From Solirubrobacterales bacterium (GTDB taxonomy: Bacteria; Actinomycetota; Thermoleophilia; Solirubrobacterales; Solirubrobacteraceae), in the NCBI GenBank assembly GCA_003132505.1, contig PKXY01000036.1:1-64000 (forward strand): a stretch of DNA of 64,000 nucleotides, in the 5' to 3' direction. Within the stretch, counting starts at the first letter, position 1; each line of letters starts with the position of its first letter. The notes under the pieces are model-generated. The model was not told where the DNA came from and made no database searches. It saw only the letters and a program-made list of their open reading frames with translations. Shown one piece after another: positions 8,071 through 17,620 of this stretch. The translations under genes were made by a program, and so were the position numbers.

Positions 8071-8487
8071 ATGCAAATCGACCGAGCGCTGTACGCCGAG
8101 ATGGTCTCGCACGCGCTCGAGGACGCGCCGAACGAGTGCTGCGGGATGGTGGGCAGCGAGTCCGGCGTGGCGAAGCGGGTGTATCGCGCGACGAACATCC
8201 ATGCGAGCCCGCTGCGCTATGAGATCGAGGCCGGCGAAATGTTCAGCCTGCTCAGCGAGATCGAGGAGGCCGGCTGGGCGCTCGGGGCGATTTACCATTC
8301 GCACACGCGCAGCGCGCCCTATCCGTCGCAGACCGACATCAACATCGCGGTCCCACCGGAGCTGGGCCAGCCGCTCTGGCCGGGGACGATCTACTTGATC
8401 GTCGGGGTAGCTGGCGAGGAGCCGGAGGTGCGTGGCTACCGGCTCGACTCTGACGGCGTCGCGGAGGTCGCGCTGAGCGTTTCGTGA
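8071..8487 (+). CDS. mec: Mec, JAMM peptidase releasing cysteine from CysO
   Basis: A 138-residue Mov34/MPN/PAD-1 metalloprotease. The JAMM zinc motif is complete: HSH (YHSHTRS), then S and D in PSQTD, with an upstream catalytic Glu. Its mycobacterial counterpart cleaves cysteine from the C-terminus of CysO-Cys, completing the pathway. The start is set at ATG 8071 (MQIDRALYAEM), where homology begins; the frame stays open further upstream into cysM. It is followed by a DUF2007 gene overlapping by one base. Confidence 0.9.
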   Translation: MQIDRALYAEMVSHALEDAPNECCGMVGSESGVAKRVYRATNIHASPLRYEIEAGEMFSLLSEIEEAGWALGAIYHSHTRSAPYPSQTDINIAVPPELGQPLWPGTIYLIVGVAGEEPEVRGYRLDSDGVAEVALSVS

Positions 8488-8975
8488 TGTCCGCGGCGTC
8501 GCTCCTCTGCCCCGACTGCGGGACCTCGCATGCCGGCGAGGAGCGCTTCTGCCCGCGGTGCGGCATGCCGCTCGTTGCGGCGCACACCGAGGCGGTGGTC
8601 GACGAGCGCCGGGAGCGCGCGCGCAAGATCGACCCGCGCTACGCCGAGGGCCGGCTCGTCTGGGCCGCCGGCGCGCGCAACCAGGTTGAGGCCGAGTTCA
8701 TTGCCGGCCTGCTGCTCGAGGAGGGCGTGCCGAGCCTGATTCGCCGCGCCGCGGGCTTCGACGTGCCCGACTTCATGGCCAGCGGGCCGCGCGAGATCCT
8801 CGTCCCGGCCTCGGGGGCGGAGGCTGCTCGTGACGTCCTGCTCGAGACAGGGATCCGCGACCCTGCCGCAGCGCTCGTCACGACTGCCCGCCCGGCGCGC
8901 CTGATCGCCGGCTTGCTGCTCGTGATTGCGGTCGTCGCGATCGTGCTCTTCATGGCTACGCACACCTGGGACTGA
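8487..8975 (+). CDS. zinc-ribbon / DUF2007 / membrane-anchored protein
   Basis: A 162-residue protein of unknown function. An N-terminal zinc ribbon (LCPDCG...FCPRCG) is followed by a DUF2007-like segment (RNQVEAEFIAGLLLEEGV...REILVPASGAEAARDVL) and one C-terminal membrane helix (about residues 137-158). DUF2007 is annotated as a putative prokaryotic signal-transducing domain, but its role is unknown. The ATG at 8487 overlaps the mec stop (TGATG); a GTG three bases earlier is also possible. It may be co-transcribed with the cysteine operon by position only. Confidence 0.8.
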   Translation: MSAASLLCPDCGTSHAGEERFCPRCGMPLVAAHTEAVVDERRERARKIDPRYAEGRLVWAAGARNQVEAEFIAGLLLEEGVPSLIRRAAGFDVPDFMASGPREILVPASGAEAARDVLLETGIRDPAAALVTTARPARLIAGLLLVIAVVAIVLFMATHTWD

Positions 8976-8984
8976 GATACCCCC

Positions 8985-9854
8985 TCAGCTGACCGGCGGG
9001 TGCTTTCGCGCCTCCGCCTCAGGCACACCGTCGGCGATCTGGTTGACGCGCTCGATCTCGCCGTTGACCTCGGCGCCGAACAGCAAGGTGAGGTTGGTCA
9101 GCCACAGCCACACGAGCAGGATGATCGCCGCCGCGAAGGAGCCGTAGGTCACGTTGAAGCTGTCGAAGTGATCGAGGTACTCCGAGAAGGCGGCCGACAA
9201 CGCAAGCCAGAGCCCGACTCCGACCAACGCGCCGGGAACGATCCAGTGGAACCCGCGGTGGCGGATGTCGGGCGTGACGAAGTAGATGAACGAGAAGACG
9301 AGCAGCGCGCTGAGAAACGCCAGCGGCCAGCGGGCGACACGCCACACGTCCGCCGGCCCAGTCCCGAGCACTCGGCGCGTTAGGCTTGCACCGGCGAAAA
9401 TCAAAACGATCGTGATCAGCACTAGCGCGAGCAGCACGAGCAGCGAGGCCACATCGGTCAGCTTGCGGCGCACGAAGGATCGCCCGCGACGGCACTCGAA
9501 GACGACGTTGAGCGCGCGCCGGGTCGCCTCGAGGTAGCCGGTGCCTCCGTACAGGGCGGCCGCTACGCCGAGCGCCAACGCCGCCGCAGCGGTGCCCCTG
9601 CTCTTGAGCGCCGCCTTGACTGCTGTCGACAGCGGCGCCAGCATGACTGCCGGCACGACGTCACGCAGGTTGGTGACGATCGTGTTGTAGGTGTTGGGGT
9701 ATTCGCCCAGCAGTCCGAGCAGAGATACGGCCAGGAGCAGCATCGGAAACAGCGACATCAGCGCGTAGTAGGTGAGCGCGGCCGCGTGGTGCGTCGCCTG
9801 GTCGCGATAGAAGGACACAGCCGAGCGCCTTGCCACCGTCCATACGCGGCTCAC
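8985..9854 (-). CDS. YihY/BrkB-family inner-membrane protein
   Basis: A 289-residue polytopic membrane protein of the YihY (UPF0761) family, with about six hydrophobic segments and the family signatures AAALTYYALMSLFPMLL, ALYGGTGYLEATRRALN and YGSFAAAIILLVWLWLTN. The family was once called RNase BN in error; its transport role is still undefined. It is convergent with the DUF2007 gene (9 bp apart). The 9855-10012 gap to the left end of the next gene shows no feature. Confidence 0.88.
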   Translation of the reverse strand: MSRVWTVARRSAVSFYRDQATHHAAALTYYALMSLFPMLLLAVSLLGLLGEYPNTYNTIVTNLRDVVPAVMLAPLSTAVKAALKSRGTAAAALALGVAAALYGGTGYLEATRRALNVVFECRRGRSFVRRKLTDVASLLVLLALVLITIVLIFAGASLTRRVLGTGPADVWRVARWPLAFLSALLVFSFIYFVTPDIRHRGFHWIVPGALVGVGLWLALSAAFSEYLDHFDSFNVTYGSFAAAIILLVWLWLTNLTLLFGAEVNGEIERVNQIADGVPEAEARKHPPVS

Positions 9855-10012
9855 GGGCAGAGAGCGTAGCCGCCGGCGCAGCGGACCGGGTCGCAGGGGG
9901 GGATGCCAACCGCCCGACTCGACGCCTGCCGCGAACCGCTCCTCGGGCCGTCAGCGACACGTCACGTGCGCTCGACGCGCGCCGGTGTCAGGTGACGTAC
10001 GTGCGCGACTGC

Positions 10013-10645
10013 TCAGGCGTAAGCGGGCTGGCCGGCGCCGAGGGCGATTGCCTCGATCTCCTCGGCCGCACGATCGAACTCCTCGTCGGCGAGCACTGGC
10101 GTGCCCTCGAACGGGAGGTCGCGCTGCAGCTCGAGCCACGAGCGGCAGCCTGCATATTCGTCCTTGACCTTCACGGTCACCGGGCGCGGGATGCGGTAGG
10201 TCCGCAGCAGCAGCACGTGAAGTGGATGACGCCGCTTCCACTCGAGGCGCTTCTCCGCATAGTCAGGCGTCCAGACGTAGAACGGCGATAGCGAATCGAC
10301 GACGCGTGGATCGGTGACGGTGTACTGCGCGGCAACCTCGGCCCAGGCGCGGATCCGCACGCGGTCCGGCGGAAGCAGCGCGAGCCCGGAGCGCGAACCG
10401 TGCAGTGCCGGCTCGCCGTCCGCCCAAACGCCTTCCTCCAGCGCACGACGCAGCTCCGGACGGTGCGACTCGCGAACGAGGTCGGCACGCTGGTGATCGA
10501 ACGTCGGGTACAGGAAGAAGCGAGGATGCTCGACTTCGAAATGCTTGCTCGGCTCGCGAATGCCACCTTTTCGCAGGGTGACAAGCTGCTCGCCTTCGGC
10601 GAGCGCGCGGACGGTGACCGCCCATTCTTTGAACGCGATTGGCAT
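10013..10645 (-). CDS. DUF1802 family protein
   Basis: A 210-residue soluble protein matching the DUF1802 family by its N-terminus (MPIAFKEWAVTVRALAEGEQ and RKGGIREPSKHFEVEHPRF) and the later TFDHQ motif. Function is unknown. No catalytic signature or membrane segment is visible. Length is usual for the family. It is a single minus-strand gene. Confidence 0.75.
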   Translation of the reverse strand: MPIAFKEWAVTVRALAEGEQLVTLRKGGIREPSKHFEVEHPRFFLYPTFDHQRADLVRESHRPELRRALEEGVWADGEPALHGSRSGLALLPPDRVRIRAWAEVAAQYTVTDPRVVDSLSPFYVWTPDYAEKRLEWKRRHPLHVLLLRTYRIPRPVTVKVKDEYAGCRSWLELQRDLPFEGTPVLADEEFDRAAEEIEAIALGAGQPAYA

Positions 10646-10730
10646 AGGTCAGGATGCTCCGAAGCGACGTCACCGCGCGAGGATGAGGCCGTACCGCGTC
10701 AGCGACAGGCCAAGGATACGCAATAGCGCC

Positions 10731-10760
10731 AAAAACTCCAAATTTCGCTGCAATTTGGGG
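10731..10760 (-). terminator. intrinsic terminator of the 10844-11281 gene
   Basis: Read on the minus strand, a 7-bp stem CCAAATT/AATTTGG (10738-10758) is followed by AG and five T residues (10735-10731). It lies about 85 nt downstream of the stop of the gene to its right. The A/T-rich hairpin stands out in GC-rich sequence. Confidence 0.7.
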
Positions 10761-10843
10761 CCTTTTTGGTGCCCGCAAGCGACGCTTGTAGCGTCCACAG
10801 ACCGCCTCCGGGATCGCCCCGGAGTCGCTCTGAGCATCGCCGG

Positions 10844-11281
10844 CTACGCAGCGAGCGCGGGTGCTTCCTCGTGCTCGGTTTCCGCCAGGTGCTGATGTGA
10901 CGGGCAGTACCCGTTGCGCGACAGCGGAGTGCGCTGGCAAGGCGTTCCCTTGCGCGTCATCGCCCGACACTGAACTGGGTTGCCGTCGGCGTCGCAGCCT
11001 GCCGGCGGGAGCGCCGCGAGAAACTCGTCCGCGAGCGTCACATAGTGCTCGATCACCCGATAGACGTGGTGCTGGCGCGCCACGGGAAAGAAGCTGCGCA
11101 CGTCACTGAACAGGGAGCGCGCCGGCTTTGCGAAGTATTGCCGGTCGCTCGCAAGCCTGCGGATCGCCGATTCGCAGGCGTCAAGCACCCGCAGCTGATC
11201 CTCCAGGTAGCCGCGTCCTCCGTTGCGGCGCTCAACCAGCGGGGCAAGCTCGCGGTAGATGCCTCGGCTGAACTGGTACAT
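10844..11281 (-). CDS. hypothetical protein with C-terminal CxxH-type zinc knuckle
   Basis: A 145-residue protein. The N-terminal 95 residues are predicted helical (YQFSRGIYRELAPLVERR onward). The C-terminus has the cysteine/histidine module CRAMTRKGTPCQR then NGYCPSHQHL, resembling DUF5763-type small zinc-binding tails. The start is set at ATG 11281, with the purine-rich GGAGGGTG just upstream; the frame is open further back but without gene-like sequence. Function is unknown. The gap 11282-11444 holds its promoter region and nothing else recognised. Confidence 0.7.
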   Translation of the reverse strand: MYQFSRGIYRELAPLVERRNGGRGYLEDQLRVLDACESAIRRLASDRQYFAKPARSLFSDVRSFFPVARQHHVYRVIEHYVTLADEFLAALPPAGCDADGNPVQCRAMTRKGTPCQRTPLSRNGYCPSHQHLAETEHEEAPALAA

Positions 11282-11444
11282 GGTCACCCTCCGATTTTGG
11301 CCTCTTGCGCGGCCCCGACACGCGCTCTCTCTCTGGGCGGTGAGTCTGGAGGCGCCGTATGAAGACCACACGGTCGGTGGTGTTATGCGTGGCTTAAGCG
11401 CCGGTCGTCGCAGGGAGGTCGCGGGCCGCCCACGGCCGACGTGC

Positions 11445-12902
11445 TCAACCCCAGCGCTCGCGCCGCGCGGCGCCGTCCACTCCGACGACTGTGTGCAGCT
11501 CATCGAGCGTTGGATCGAGCTGCGGGAAATCGGCGCGCGAGTGGACGCCACGCGTCTCCTCACGGCTCAACGCGCACGTCGCGATCAGCCTTGTCAGCGG
11601 CTGCTCGCCGGCCAGCAGGTGCTCGAGCCCCTCCCGCGTTCGTCGCAGGCCGGCGAACTCCCACAGCGCAGCCTTGCTCGCCGCCGAGACCGCCGGGTTT
11701 GCGAGCGGCGCCGGTACAAGCTCGGCGCGCGGCGCGAGCCGTGGCGCGGCGAGCGCTGCGCCGGCTGCGCGCGCGCCGAACACGAAGCACTCGCTGAGCG
11801 AGTTCGAGGCGAGGCGATTTGCTCCGTGGAGTCCGGTGCAGGCAGACTCGCCGACCGCGTATAGGCCGGGCAGAGTGGAGTGACCTTCGAGATCGGTCGT
11901 GATGCCGCCGATCATGTAGTGCGCAGCCGGCGCCACCGGCACAAGCTCCCGCGTCACGTCGAGCCCGGCCTCCTGCAAGGCCTCGACGACGTTCGGGAAC
12001 AGCGCCGGATCGACGCTGCGCATGTCAAGCCAGACGCAGCGCTCGCCGCTCTGCAGGAGGCGGGCATCGATCGCGCGGCTCACCTCGTCGCGTGGCAGCA
12101 GTTCGTTCACGAACCGCTCGCCGTCGCCGTCGAGCAGCACCGCACCCTCGCCCCGGATCGCCTCCGTCATCAGGAACCCCTCGCGTCCGGTGACGCCGGT
12201 GACCGCCGTCGGATGGAACTGGAGGAACTCGAGATCGGCGAGCTCGGCACCGGCCGCGTGCGCCAGCAGCAACCCGCTCCCGAGCGATCCCGGCGGGTTC
12301 GTAGTGCGCGACCACAGCGCCGCCGCCCCGCCGGCGCAGATCACCACCGCCGGAGCGCGCACCACTCGCCCGTCGTCGCAGCTCACACCGGCGCAGCGGC
12401 CATCGCTCAGCAAGAGGGCGCCGGCTCGTGCGTGCTCGAGCACCCTGACGCGCGGTTGCTCGGCGGCGCGTGCCGACAGCTGACGGACGACGCGTCGGCC
12501 GGTCGCGCTCCCGCCGGCGTGGACGATCCGGCGCACCGAGTGTCCGCCCTCGAGGCCTAGCGCGAGACGACCGCGACGGTCGGCGTCGAAGCGAACGCCG
12601 AGTCGTTCGAGGTCGCGCACGCGCCCGGGAGCCTCCTCGCACAGCAGCGCGGCTGCGGAACGGCGCACGAGTCCGCGCCCGGCCAGCTCGGTGTCGCGCA
12701 GGTGGATCTCGGCGCTGTCCTCGATCGCCAGCGCTGCTGCGAGGCCGCCCTGAGCCCAGTAGCTCGCCGTCTGGGCAAACGATGATGCGGCGATCAGCGC
12801 GACCTGCGCGCCTCCTGCGGCCGCGACGAGCGATACGTAGAGGCCGGACGCGCCGGCGCCGACCACCGCCAGGTCGGCCTCGATTCGGGAGGCGCTCGCC
12901 AT
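11445..12902 (-). CDS. nadB: L-aspartate oxidase
   Basis: A 485-residue flavoprotein that oxidises L-aspartate to iminoaspartate, the first step of de novo NAD synthesis. The N-terminal FAD loop is VVGAGASGLY. The succinate-dehydrogenase-like core includes QGGLAAAL, EFLQFHPTAV, HYMIGGITTD, GLYAVGESACTGLHGANRL and SNSLSECFVFG. The start is placed at ATG 12902; the frame stays open upstream into the divergent gene, but that extension is arginine-rich shadow sequence. Only 20 bp separate it from the divergent deacetylase. nadA and nadC are not in the window. Confidence 0.93.
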   Translation of the reverse strand: MASASRIEADLAVVGAGASGLYVSLVAAAGGAQVALIAASSFAQTASYWAQGGLAAALAIEDSAEIHLRDTELAGRGLVRRSAAALLCEEAPGRVRDLERLGVRFDADRRGRLALGLEGGHSVRRIVHAGGSATGRRVVRQLSARAAEQPRVRVLEHARAGALLLSDGRCAGVSCDDGRVVRAPAVVICAGGAAALWSRTTNPPGSLGSGLLLAHAAGAELADLEFLQFHPTAVTGVTGREGFLMTEAIRGEGAVLLDGDGERFVNELLPRDEVSRAIDARLLQSGERCVWLDMRSVDPALFPNVVEALQEAGLDVTRELVPVAPAAHYMIGGITTDLEGHSTLPGLYAVGESACTGLHGANRLASNSLSECFVFGARAAGAALAAPRLAPRAELVPAPLANPAVSAASKAALWEFAGLRRTREGLEHLLAGEQPLTRLIATCALSREETRGVHSRADFPQLDPTLDELHTVVGVDGAARRERWG

Positions 12903-12922
12903 GCGCGCTGTACCGTACCTCG

Positions 12923-13861
12923 ATGTCTCGCCCGGTCTACGTCTCTCACCCGGCGGTCCTTGAGCACGACACGGGCAACCACCCCGAGTGTGCGGCGCGG
13001 ATCCTGGCGATCGAGGCTCGGCTCGAGCGGAGCGAGTGGCACGGCTTCGAGCGCGTCGAGGCGCCGCGCGCCGAGCGCGCATTGCTCGAGGAGGTCCATT
13101 TTCCCGAATACGTTTCGGCTGTCGAGGCCTTCTGCCAGCGTGGCGGTGGTGCAATCGATGCCGACACGATCGTCAGCTCCGGCTCATGGGAGGCGGCCCT
13201 GCGTTCCGCCGGCGGGGCTGTCGCGCTCGTCGACCGCCTGTTGGGAGGCGACGCCGGCACCGGGTTTGCCGCCGGGCGCCCGCCCGGTCATCACGCCAAG
13301 GCGGCGCGGGCGATGGGCTTCTGCCTGTTCAACAACGTCGCCCTCGCGGCCACCCGCGCAATTCGTGACCACGGGCTCGAGCGCGTCCTGATCCTCGACT
13401 GGGACGTCCACCACGGCAACGGGACCAACGACCTCTTCGCCCGCAGGGCCGACGTTTTCTATGTCTCGATTCACCAGGCCGGCCTCTTCCCGAACACCGG
13501 CGAGGTCGCCGACCACGGCATCGGCGAGGGGACCGGCTTCACGCTCAACCTGCCGGTTCCGCCGCGCTCGGGCGACGACGTGTTCTGCGCCCTTGTCGAG
13601 CAACGCGCCGTGCCCCTGGCGCGCGAATACGAGCCGGAGCTCGTGCTGATCTCGGCCGGCTTCGACGCCCACGCCGAGGACCCGCTCGCCGATTGCGATG
13701 TGACCGAGGAGGGTTTCGCGCGGATGACGGCAGCGATGCGTCAGTTCTGCCAGGAGCTGGGTGTACCGCTCGGCGCCGTGCTCGAGGGCGGCTACGCGCT
13801 CGAAGCCCTCGCGCGCTCGGTCGATGCAACGCTCGTCGAGCTCGCGCGCGGCGGCGACTGA
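12923..13861 (+). CDS. histone-deacetylase-family (AcuC-like) deacetylase
   Basis: A 312-residue class II HDAC-like zinc hydrolase. The signatures are complete: RPPGHHA (catalytic His pair), GFCLFNNVA, DWDVHHGNGT (zinc Asp/His), SAGFDAHAEDPL (zinc Asp) and LEGGY. Likely substrates are acetyl-lysine proteins or acetylated polyamines; the sequence does not decide between them. It is divergent from nadB with a 20-bp gap and convergent with the next gene. Confidence 0.93.
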   Translation: MSRPVYVSHPAVLEHDTGNHPECAARILAIEARLERSEWHGFERVEAPRAERALLEEVHFPEYVSAVEAFCQRGGGAIDADTIVSSGSWEAALRSAGGAVALVDRLLGGDAGTGFAAGRPPGHHAKAARAMGFCLFNNVALAATRAIRDHGLERVLILDWDVHHGNGTNDLFARRADVFYVSIHQAGLFPNTGEVADHGIGEGTGFTLNLPVPPRSGDDVFCALVEQRAVPLAREYEPELVLISAGFDAHAEDPLADCDVTEEGFARMTAAMRQFCQELGVPLGAVLEGGYALEALARSVDATLVELARGGD

Positions 13862-13880
13862 CCGCGCCGGCGCACGCCGG

Positions 13881-14384
13881 TCACGTCTTGCGGGTCGGCG
13901 TCCCGCAATGCGGGCAGAAGCGATCCTCGCTCCCGTGGAGCGTCGCGCAGCTCGTGCACACCGTGATGCCCGGCTCGCGCAGCACGACGAGCTCCTGGCG
14001 CTCGTCGAGCGCCCGCTCGAGCTGCTCGCTCTCAGACGCGATCTGCTCGACCGACGTCAGCTTGGCGTCGAGCTCCGCGGAACGCTGCTCACCGCGGCGG
14101 TGGGACTCGAGGACCAGCTCGCCGAGCTCGCGCAGGGCCAGCTCGCGGCGGCGCCGGAGGTAGCGCAGCCGCCGCCGAAGCGAGGCACGCTGGAGGAAGC
14201 TCGTCGCGCGCACGTCTTCGACGGCGCCGGCATCCCGCGGAGGCCCGTCCCGCGGAGGCCCGTCCGGCGGAGGCCCGTCCGGCGGAGTCCCGTCCGGTTG
14301 GACCACGCCGGTCGGCTCCGAGGGCACGGCGTGCGGCGCGGCGGCACGGACAGTCCGCTCCGAAACGGGTCGCGAAGCTTCCAT
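13881..14384 (-). CDS. coiled-coil protein with C-terminal zinc ribbon
   Basis: A 167-residue protein of unknown function. It has a low-complexity Pro/Gly/Asp stretch (residues about 30-52, repeats of DGPP), a basic helical patch (RRRLRYLRRRRELALRELG), a likely coiled coil (ELDAKLTSVEQIASESEQLE) and a C-terminal zinc ribbon (CTSCATLHGSEDRFCPHCG). The DNA at about 14230-14300 has imperfect tandem repeats of about 15 bp that encode the DGPP units, so its length may vary between strains. Confidence 0.7.
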   Translation of the reverse strand: MEASRPVSERTVRAAAPHAVPSEPTGVVQPDGTPPDGPPPDGPPRDGPPRDAGAVEDVRATSFLQRASLRRRLRYLRRRRELALRELGELVLESHRRGEQRSAELDAKLTSVEQIASESEQLERALDERQELVVLREPGITVCTSCATLHGSEDRFCPHCGTPTRKT

Positions 14385-14414
14385 TGGCGCCTATGCTAGT
14401 CGCCTCGAGGTCGA

Positions 14415-15344
14415 CTACTGCGTCTCGGCGAATAGCGATTGCCAGGCGTCGAGCACGCGACGCGCCATGACGTCGCTCGAGAACTCCGCTGCGCGCCCGC
14501 GCCCATCGACGCGAGGGTCCGGCGAGGCGAGCGCGCCGGCCAGCGCCGCTGACCAGCGCGCGCGCTCGTAAGGTGCGCACAGCGTCCCGGCGATGCCCGC
14601 GAGCGCCTGCTCGTGGATGCCCACCGGCGTGGCCAGCACCGCCACGTCGCAGGCCAGCGCTTCGAGCACGGCGAGACCGTAGCCCTCCGCGTCTGACGGC
14701 ACCAGCACCGCGTTCGCGGCGTTGATCGCGAGCGTGACGTGATCTGGAGCCATCGTCCCGAGGGTCAGCAGACGCACCTCGCCGGCGAGCTCGCGCGCGC
14801 GGTCGAAGCGCTTGGCGGCGCGGCTCGGATCAGCGGGGAAGAGGAGATAGGGCCCGGCGGCGTCCAGCCCCAAGGCGAGTCGCGCGGCCTCGCGCGGAAT
14901 CGGCCGGAAGCGCTCCATCGCAACACCGCAGGGCAGGATTGCGGTCCGGCTGGCGATCTCGGTCGGCAGCTCGGCAGCCAGCGAGCTCGAGACCGTCGCG
15001 ACCAGGTCCAGTCGCGGCAGCGCGGCGAGTGTGATCCGCCGCGTTCGTCGGTGGCGTACGTCGGTCCCGTGCAGCGTCACGACGTGCCGCGGAGCCCGCA
15101 GCGCCAGCGCCGGCCAGGCGGTCAGGCCGAAGTGCGCGTGAACCACGTCGAACGCATCGGCGGCGTAGCGGTGGCGAAGCGCCAACGCCGCTAGCGGATA
15201 GGACGCCAAACCGGGCTGGAACTCGAACAGCTCGACATCGACGGCGGCGATCCGTCGCAGCGCCGCAACCTGATCGCGGACGAAGCTACCGCGTCCGGGG
15301 TGCAGCTGCGACGGCGCCATGTTCGAGACGACGAGCGCGCGCAA
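14415..15344 (-). CDS. glycosyltransferase family 4
   Basis: A GT-B fold retaining glycosyltransferase of about 309 residues. N-terminal signs are RALVVSNMAPSQLHPGRGSF (donor-loop glycine) and VVHAHFGLTAWPAL. C-terminal signs are ILPCGVAMERF, the phosphate-binding stretch LFPADPSRAAKRFDRA and the EGYGLAVLEALAC motif (E-x7-E). A TTG at 15344 keeps the first beta strand; ATG 15320 would remove it and the more distal ATG at 15443 adds arginine-rich sequence. The substrate is unknown. No other glycan genes are adjacent. Confidence 0.85.
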   Translation of the reverse strand: MRALVVSNMAPSQLHPGRGSFVRDQVAALRRIAAVDVELFEFQPGLASYPLAALALRHRYAADAFDVVHAHFGLTAWPALALRAPRHVVTLHGTDVRHRRTRRITLAALPRLDLVATVSSSLAAELPTEIASRTAILPCGVAMERFRPIPREAARLALGLDAAGPYLLFPADPSRAAKRFDRARELAGEVRLLTLGTMAPDHVTLAINAANAVLVPSDAEGYGLAVLEALACDVAVLATPVGIHEQALAGIAGTLCAPYERARWSAALAGALASPDPRVDGRGRAAEFSSDVMARRVLDAWQSLFAETQ

Positions 15345-15461
15345 CGCTAGTTCCGGGCGTGTTGGCGGTACGAGGCGAGCACGGCGCCACGATAGCCGCG
15401 AACGTCGTCCGTATCGAAAAAACACTCGTGCTCGCTGTCTCATCTGGAATCATGGCTGACG

Positions 15462-16313
15462 GTGACAGCCTCGGCGCCCCCACCGCGCGAGCGCCCGATA
15501 GCCGTCTTCGACTCGGGCGTTGGCGGCCTGACGGTCCTTCAGGAGCTGCTGGTCGAGCTGCCGCACGAGGATTTCCTGTACCTCGGCGACACCGCTCGCT
15601 TTCCCTACGGCGAGCGCAGCGCGGCGGAGCTCGAGCGCTTCGCGCTGGAGATCACCGAGCTCTTGCTCGCCAGGCGCGCCAAGCTCCTCGTCGTCGCTTG
15701 CAACGCCGCCAGCTCGGCTGCGCTCGACGCCGTGCGCGAACGGATGGTCTCGACGACGCTCGGCGTCGAGGTGCTCGGCGTCATCGATCCGGAGTCGCGG
15801 ATCGCCGCCGAGCGCAGCCGCAGCAGACGGATCGGGCTGCTCGCCACGACGGCGACGGTTGCGAGCGGAGCCTACGATCGCGCCGTCCGCAATTACGCCT
15901 CGGACGCGACGTTGACGAGCGTCGCCTGTCCTGACCTGGCGCCGATAATCCAGCGCGGGTTCCCGTTCGACCGCCAGGTCGAGGAGACGGTTCGTGCCTA
16001 CTGCGAGCCGCTCCGCGAAGCCGATGTGGACACGGTGATCCTCGGCTGCACGCACTACCCGCTCGTCGCGCCGATGCTCCAGCGGCGGCTCGGGCCGGGC
16101 GTCGCGCTGATCAGTTCCGGCCGTGCGCTGGCCGCCTCCGTCGCGACCACGTTGCAGCGCGCCAACCTGGGCAGTACGGCGAGCGACGAGGGCACCTACC
16201 GCTTCCTCTGCACGGGAGACGTCGAGACTTTCCGCGCGCTCGGCTCGCGCTTCCTCCAGATGCCGATCGACGAGATCGAGCACGTGGAGCTCTCCTCGGC
16301 GGTCCCCGCGTGA
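15462..16313 (+). CDS. murI: glutamate racemase
   Basis: A 283-residue cofactor-independent racemase making D-glutamate for peptidoglycan. Both catalytic cysteines are present: C80 ([12 protein letters not shown]) and C196 ([12 protein letters not shown]). The substrate motif is VFDSGVGG (D17), followed by [14 protein letters not shown] start at 15462. It heads a tightly packed cluster murI-rph-rdgB-CDF with GTGA-type overlaps. Confidence 0.95.
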   Translation: MTASAPPPRERPIAVFDSGVGGLTVLQELLVELPHEDFLYLGDTARFPYGERSAAELERFALEITELLLARRAKLLVVACNAASSAALDAVRERMVSTTLGVEVLGVIDPESRIAAERSRSRRIGLLATTATVASGAYDRAVRNYASDATLTSVACPDLAPIIQRGFPFDRQVEETVRAYCEPLREADVDTVILGCTHYPLVAPMLQRRLGPGVALISSGRALAASVATTLQRANLGSTASDEGTYRFLCTGDVETFRALGSRFLQMPIDEIEHVELSSAVPA

Positions 16314-17044
16314 GCGAAGCCGCGGCCGGGCGCAGCTACGGACGCCGAGCGGACGAGTGCCGTCCGACATCGATCGAGGTCGATTTCGTCAAGCCGGCGA
16401 GCGGGTCGGCGCTGATCGCGGTCGGGGAGACGAAGGTGATCTGCACAGCCTCTGTCGAGGCGGGCGTGCCGCGCTGGCTTGCGGGCAAGGGCCGTGGTTG
16501 GCTGACCGCCGAGTACGGCATGCTGCCGGCCTCGACCGGGGAGCGTAAGCAGCGTGACGCGACGCGGGGTCGCCTCGACGGTCGCACGGTCGAGATTCAG
16601 CGGCTGATCGGTCGCTCGCTGCGCGCGGTGGTCGACTTCGAAGCGCTCGGCGAGCGCACCGTCTACCTCGACTGCGACGTCCTGCAGGCCGACGGAGGGA
16701 CGCGCTGCGCCTCGATCACGGGCGCCTATGTGGCTTTCGCGAGAGCCGCTGCGCGGCTGCTCGCCGCGGGCGATCTGGTGCGCAGCCCGTTGACCGGCGC
16801 CGTCGCGGCGGTGTCATGTGGCGTGGTGGAAGGCGTGCCGCTATTGGATCTCGACTACGGCGAGGACTCGACCGCGGAGGTCGACGCAAACGTCGTGATG
16901 ACTGCCGATGGCGGTCTCGTCGAGGTCCAGGCGACGGCAGAGCGGACGCCGCTGTCGCGCGCCAACCTCGATCAACTGCTCGCGCTCGCCGCGCAAGGGA
17001 TCGCGGTACTGCAGGCGGCGCAGCAGGCGGCCATCGACCGCTAG
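16310..17044 (+). CDS. rph: ribonuclease PH
   Basis: A 244-residue phosphorolytic 3'-5' exoribonuclease that trims tRNA 3' ends. Signatures include [41 protein letters not shown] (phosphate-binding arginines) and [16 protein letters not shown]. The GTG start overlaps the murI stop by 4 nt. The rph-rdgB pairing is common in Actinobacteria. Confidence 0.96.
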   Translation: MSEAAAGRSYGRRADECRPTSIEVDFVKPASGSALIAVGETKVICTASVEAGVPRWLAGKGRGWLTAEYGMLPASTGERKQRDATRGRLDGRTVEIQRLIGRSLRAVVDFEALGERTVYLDCDVLQADGGTRCASITGAYVAFARAAARLLAAGDLVRSPLTGAVAAVSCGVVEGVPLLDLDYGEDSTAEVDANVVMTADGGLVEVQATAERTPLSRANLDQLLALAAQGIAVLQAAQQAAIDR

Positions 17045-17620
17045 ATGGCGCTGATTCTCGCGACGCGTAACCCGCACAAGCTGCGTGAGTTCACGCGCCT
17101 GCTCAGCGTCACCGAGCTCGAGCCACTCCCGGACGGTATCGAGCTGCCACCCGAGACGGGCGACACGTTCCTCGAGAACGCCCTCGCCAAGGCGCGTGCG
17201 GCGGCGGCCGCCACAGGCCGGGCGGCGATCGCCGACGACTCCGGCATCGCTGCTGACGCGCTCGATGGCAGGCCGGGCGTGCGATCGGCGCGCTACGGCG
17301 GCGAGCACGCGAGCGATCAAGAGAACCTCGAGCTGCTGATCCGCGAGGTGCCGTCGGGGACCGGGCTCCACTACGTCTGCTCGCTGGTCTACGTCGAGCC
17401 GCGCTCCGGTGAGGAGCAGGTCTTCGAAGGGCGTTGCGACGGGCTGATGAGCGCCGAGCCGCGCGGCGCCGGCGGCTTCGGCTACGACCCGGTGTTCCTG
17501 CCGCTCGATGATCCCGGCGGCCGCACGATGGCCGAGCTCAGCGACGGCGAGAAGGATGCGATCAGCCATCGCGGTCGAGCCCTGCGGGCGCTCGAGGACT
17601 GGCTCAGCCGGCGAGCGTGA
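17045..17620 (+). CDS. rdgB: RdgB/HAM1 (d)ITP/XTP pyrophosphatase
   Basis: A 191-residue housekeeping nucleotide pyrophosphatase removing inosine and xanthosine triphosphates. The N-terminal ATRNPHKLREF binds triphosphate. Metal and base residues lie in ETGDTFLENALAKA, ADDSGIAADALDG and GFGYDPVFLP. Its ATG immediately follows the rph stop codon. Confidence 0.95.
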   Translation: MALILATRNPHKLREFTRLLSVTELEPLPDGIELPPETGDTFLENALAKARAAAAATGRAAIADDSGIAADALDGRPGVRSARYGGEHASDQENLELLIREVPSGTGLHYVCSLVYVEPRSGEEQVFEGRCDGLMSAEPRGAGGFGYDPVFLPLDDPGGRTMAELSDGEKDAISHRGRALRALEDWLSRRA

